This document shows positions 61,522 through 64,000 of a DNA stretch of 64,000 nt, one piece after another. This stretch comes from an uncultured Lachnospiraceae bacterium (GTDB lineage Bacteria; Bacillota; Clostridia; Lachnospirales; Lachnospiraceae). Made by a program: the position numbers and the translations under genes. The notes beneath the pieces are model-generated. The model did not search any database and had not been told where the DNA came from. It saw only the letters and a list, made by a program, of their open reading frames with translations. Each line of letters starts with the position of its first letter. Positions within the stretch are counted from its first letter, which is position 1. Location: contig OMZG01000003.1 in assembly GCA_900315505.1 (NCBI GenBank), forward strand, positions 62,001-126,000. The letters are read 5' to 3'.

Positions 61522-63264
61522 ATGTCCTTCGATGGAATTACCGTGCACGCGCTTGCACGAGAACTGAATACGGCGCTTGCTGGCGGGCGGATCACGAAGA
61601 TCGCCCAGCCACAGCCGGAAGAACTGATAATTACAGTAAAGAACAATGGTGGAAAGCATCTGCTGCTTATGAATGCGAATGCCTCGCTGCCACTGATATA
61701 CCTTACACAGGAAAACGAGGTATCGCCGCTCAAGGCACCCGGATTTCTGATGCTCCTGCGAAAGTATATAGGCAGCGGTATCATAGAGGAGGTCAAGCAG
61801 CCGGGGCTTGAAAGAGTGGTAAGGCTTCGCATACGTCATCTCGATGAGCTCGGAGATGAGGCCATCAAGTACCTGTACATTGAGATAATGGGCAAGTATT
61901 CCAATATCATTTTTACAGATGACAATAATAAGATAATAGATTCGATAAAGAGGATAGGTGCCAATACCTCTAGTGTGCGTGAGGTCCTTCCAGGCAGGGA
62001 TTATTTCATTCCGGCACAGAAGGACAAGTACAATCCCTTTGAAATATCTGAGATGATGTTTAAGGAGGATATTCTGAGACGTCCGCACGAGACGGCAAAG
62101 GCGATCAGCTCGGGAGTGGTAGGCTTTTCCTTCGTGACATCAAATGAGCTCTGCCTTGAAGCACAGGTGGATCCTGCAGTATCGACTGCGGCACTTACGA
62201 CTGATGACAAGCAGAAGCTATACGATGCTTTCTCCAGGCTCCTTGATACGATCGACAATGGTCAGGCTGAGCCAGTGATCTATTCAGATACGGTGACAGG
62301 GAAGCCACTTGAATTCTCAGCCTGGCCGCTTCTTGCATATGCAGACTCCGAGAAAAAAGAACTGTCAAGCGTCAGTGAAATGCTCTATACATTCTATGCT
62401 TCGAAGAATACATATTCCAATATGAAACAGCGCTCGGCAGATCTGAGGAAAAATGTGAAGAACCTGATCGAGCGTGAATCAAAGAAGCTGAATCTGCAGG
62501 AAAAGCAGCTGAAGAGCACCGAGAAAATGGATAAGTACCGCCTCTATGGAGAGCTGCTTCATACCTACGGATATTCAGCGCCTGAGGGCGCGAAATCCTT
62601 AGAGGTGACGAATTATTACACGAATGAGCCTCTTACCATACCGCTTGATCCCGGGAAGACCGCAATGGAATGCGCGGAGAACTATTTCAAGCGATATGAT
62701 AAGCTGAAGCGGACGAAGGAAGCTGTGACGGTTCAGATCGAGGAGACAAAGAAGAATATAGAGCAGCTTGATTCGATACTTACGTCTCTTGACATGGCAG
62801 AGGATGAGGGTGATCTTTCCGATATCAGGAAGGAGTTGACAGAGGCAGGCTTTATCCACAAGAACGCTCATGGCAGGAAGGAGAAGGCACTGAAGGCAAA
62901 GCCTCTACATTTCGTGACTGATGATGGATTCGATATTTTTGTCGGGAAAAATAATTACCAGAATGAGTATGTCACCTTCAGGGTGGCCGATTCGGATGAC
63001 TGGTGGTTCCACGCAAAAAAGATTCCCGGATCTCATGTGGTCGTAAAGACCAATGGAAAGGAGCTACCGGATAAGGACTTCGAGATAGCAGCACAGATCG
63101 CTGCCTATTATTCCAGGGGCAGAGATAATGACAAGACCGATGTCGATTATGTCAAGAAGAAGGAACTGCGGAAAGTGACAGGCGGGGCTCCCGGATTTGT
63201 GATATATCACACGAATTACTCTATGACTGTGCATCCGAAGATTACAGGAGTCAGCAAGCTATAA
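61522..63264 (+). CDS. rqcH: RqcH, ribosome quality control factor (NEMF/fibronectin-binding family)
   Basis: 580 residues. NFACT-N domain (MSFDGITVHALARELN and GRITKIAQPQPEELI), helical middle with coiled coil (390-440), and the NFACT-R domain with DSDDWWFHAKKIPGSHVVVKT. RqcH binds stalled 50S subunits and adds alanine tails. AAAGGAG precedes the ATG. Confidence 0.93.
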   Translation: MSFDGITVHALARELNTALAGGRITKIAQPQPEELIITVKNNGGKHLLLMNANASLPLIYLTQENEVSPLKAPGFLMLLRKYIGSGIIEEVKQPGLERVVRLRIRHLDELGDEAIKYLYIEIMGKYSNIIFTDDNNKIIDSIKRIGANTSSVREVLPGRDYFIPAQKDKYNPFEISEMMFKEDILRRPHETAKAISSGVVGFSFVTSNELCLEAQVDPAVSTAALTTDDKQKLYDAFSRLLDTIDNGQAEPVIYSDTVTGKPLEFSAWPLLAYADSEKKELSSVSEMLYTFYASKNTYSNMKQRSADLRKNVKNLIERESKKLNLQEKQLKSTEKMDKYRLYGELLHTYGYSAPEGAKSLEVTNYYTNEPLTIPLDPGKTAMECAENYFKRYDKLKRTKEAVTVQIEETKKNIEQLDSILTSLDMAEDEGDLSDIRKELTEAGFIHKNAHGRKEKALKAKPLHFVTDDGFDIFVGKNNYQNEYVTFRVADSDDWWFHAKKIPGSHVVVKTNGKELPDKDFEIAAQIAAYYSRGRDNDKTDVDYVKKKELRKVTGGAPGFVIYHTNYSMTVHPKITGVSKL

Positions 63265-63378
63265 GCCATGAGTCTCAGGTTACGGGCTTGGAACTTTAAA
63301 CTAAGAACTCAGAACTTTTTGACAAATAACAGCATAAGATTTATAATATATTAGATTGTGTTCTGACAGGAGGCTTTT

Positions 63379-63630
63379 ATGCAGTTTATCAATATAGGCT
63401 ATGGGAATCTGGTCAGCTCTGATAAGATTCTCTGCATAGTTTCTCCGGATTCCGCACCGGTCAGAAGGCTGGTACAGAAGGCGAAGGAAGAAGGCACTCT
63501 TGTAGATGCGAGTCAGGGAAGGAAGACAAAGGGTGTGATCGTGGCTGAGAACGGCCGGGTCATTCTCTCGGCTTTCAATCCGGAGACAATAGCAGGCAGA
63601 ATGCATAGTGAAGTAACAGACGAGGAATAG
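63379..63630 (+). CDS. remA: RemA family regulator (DUF370)
   Basis: 83 residues: FINIGYGNLVSSDKILCIVSPDSAPVRRLVQKAKEEGTLVDASQGRKTKGVIV. RemA is a DNA-binding ring-forming protein that activates biofilm matrix genes in Bacillus, where it also lies upstream of gmk. AGGAGG precedes the ATG. Confidence 0.93.
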   Translation: MQFINIGYGNLVSSDKILCIVSPDSAPVRRLVQKAKEEGTLVDASQGRKTKGVIVAENGRVILSAFNPETIAGRMHSEVTDEE

Positions 63631-63632
63631 AC

Positions 63633-64000
63633 ATGGCAGAAGAAAAGGGACTTGTAATAGTACTTTCAGGTTTTTCCGGAGCAGGCAAGGGAACAATAAT
63701 GAAGCACCTGCTGAATAAGTATCCGGGAAAGTATCATCTCTCAATTTCCGCAACAACCCGTGACAAGAGACAGGGTGAAGAGGACGGGAGAGAATATTTT
63801 TTCAAGACCCGTGAGGAATTTGACAAAATGGTTGAAGATGACGCATTCCTTGAGCATGCAACCTTCAACGGCAATTCATACGGGACTCCGAAGGCATATG
63901 TACAGCAGCTCATAGATGAAGGCAAGGATGTGATCCTTGAGATTGAGGTGAAGGGTGCTCTTCAGGTAAAGAAGATATTCCCTGATGCACTGCTTCTGTT
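63633..64000 (+). CDS. gmk: Guanylate kinase, cut by the window end
   Basis: The first 122 codons are present. P-loop VLSGFSGAGKGTIMK, SISATTRDKRQGEEDGREYFF for GMP binding, and FLEHATFNGNSYGTPK. Phosphorylates GMP. Starts two bases after remA, and rpoZ would be expected next. Confidence 0.95.
   Translation, partial: MAEEKGLVIVLSGFSGAGKGTIMKHLLNKYPGKYHLSISATTRDKRQGEEDGREYFFKTREEFDKMVEDDAFLEHATFNGNSYGTPKAYVQQLIDEGKDVILEIEVKGALQVKKIFPDALLL

Noticed and set aside
1-64000. CRISPR arrays, rRNA, tRNA, insertion sequences and prophage
   Set aside because: None seen on either strand. The repeats present are short palindromes and spacer repeats, not regularly spaced arrays.

Overview
The window reads as chromosomal DNA of an anaerobic Gram-positive bacterium of the class Clostridia, most like the Lachnospiraceae. 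Reasons: a complete rnfCDGEAB operon, a sigV/rsiV-type ECF sigma and anti-sigma pair, a ytfI/ytfJ (gerW)-like pair, remA upstream of gmk, gls24 (Asp23) and fakA before recG, strong AGGAGG ribosome-binding sites, A+T-leaning codon use and many ATGA start/stop overlaps. I see no rRNA, tRNA, CRISPR array, phage or transposase. Coding density is high; only 20057-20543 exceeds 300 bases without an intact gene, and it holds a broken gene, a terminator and a promoter.

Layout. 1-3558: end of phoU, then an ABC ATPase with a permease fused to a CPBP intramembrane protease. 3574-13090: a signalling island. On the plus strand are a membrane pseudo-histidine kinase with a receiver domain, a 1178-residue membrane/beta-propeller/HD-GYP protein and a membrane-tethered BMP-family binding protein. 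They converge on two minus-strand kinase-like genes, one with the phosphoacceptor His but no ATPase domain, the other with an intact ATPase domain but Asp in place of the His. 13172-14803: a Lon-like AAA+ ATPase without protease. 14933-20056: rnfCDGEAB. 20544-25803: hypA, trmL, two tandem hypB genes and a 944-residue Fe-S/FAD oxidoreductase. 25930-27361: an ECF sigma factor with its own promoter and an RsiV-like anti-sigma factor. 27546-34885: HTH-Uma2 protein, DUF2798, lipid kinase, glutathione peroxidase, ApbE, MATE and NhaC transporters.

35005-37681: copA under two CsoR-type operators, with a CopZ-like domain fused at the C-terminus. 37809-39619: thiE and a cytoplasmic GH5 glycosidase. 39612-44510: a nickel block with nikMN-nikQ-nikO divergent from a CsoR/RcnR-family regulator, larC (first domain only), a short CobU-like protein and larB. 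44524-64000: housekeeping genes: folate cyclo-ligase, HAD, proA, miaB, ruvAB, zapA, U32 peptidase, ftsW/rodA with a class B PBP, DUF2953/gerW, rpmB, gls24, fakA, recG, rqcH, remA and gmk (cut by the window end).

How the genes fit together. ApbE could flavinylate RnfD and RnfG, whose attachment motifs are visible. HypA, HypB, NikMNQO and the Lar proteins all handle nickel and lie in two blocks 17 kb apart. Two families of palindromic REP-like elements with a shared GGGACGG core sit at gene ends around the metal genes. The most interesting part is the island at 3574-13090, where three incomplete kinase-like proteins could together make one phosphorelay coupled to cyclic-di-GMP breakdown and a nucleoside-type binding protein. 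That relay is inference; the residue losses are read directly from the sequence.
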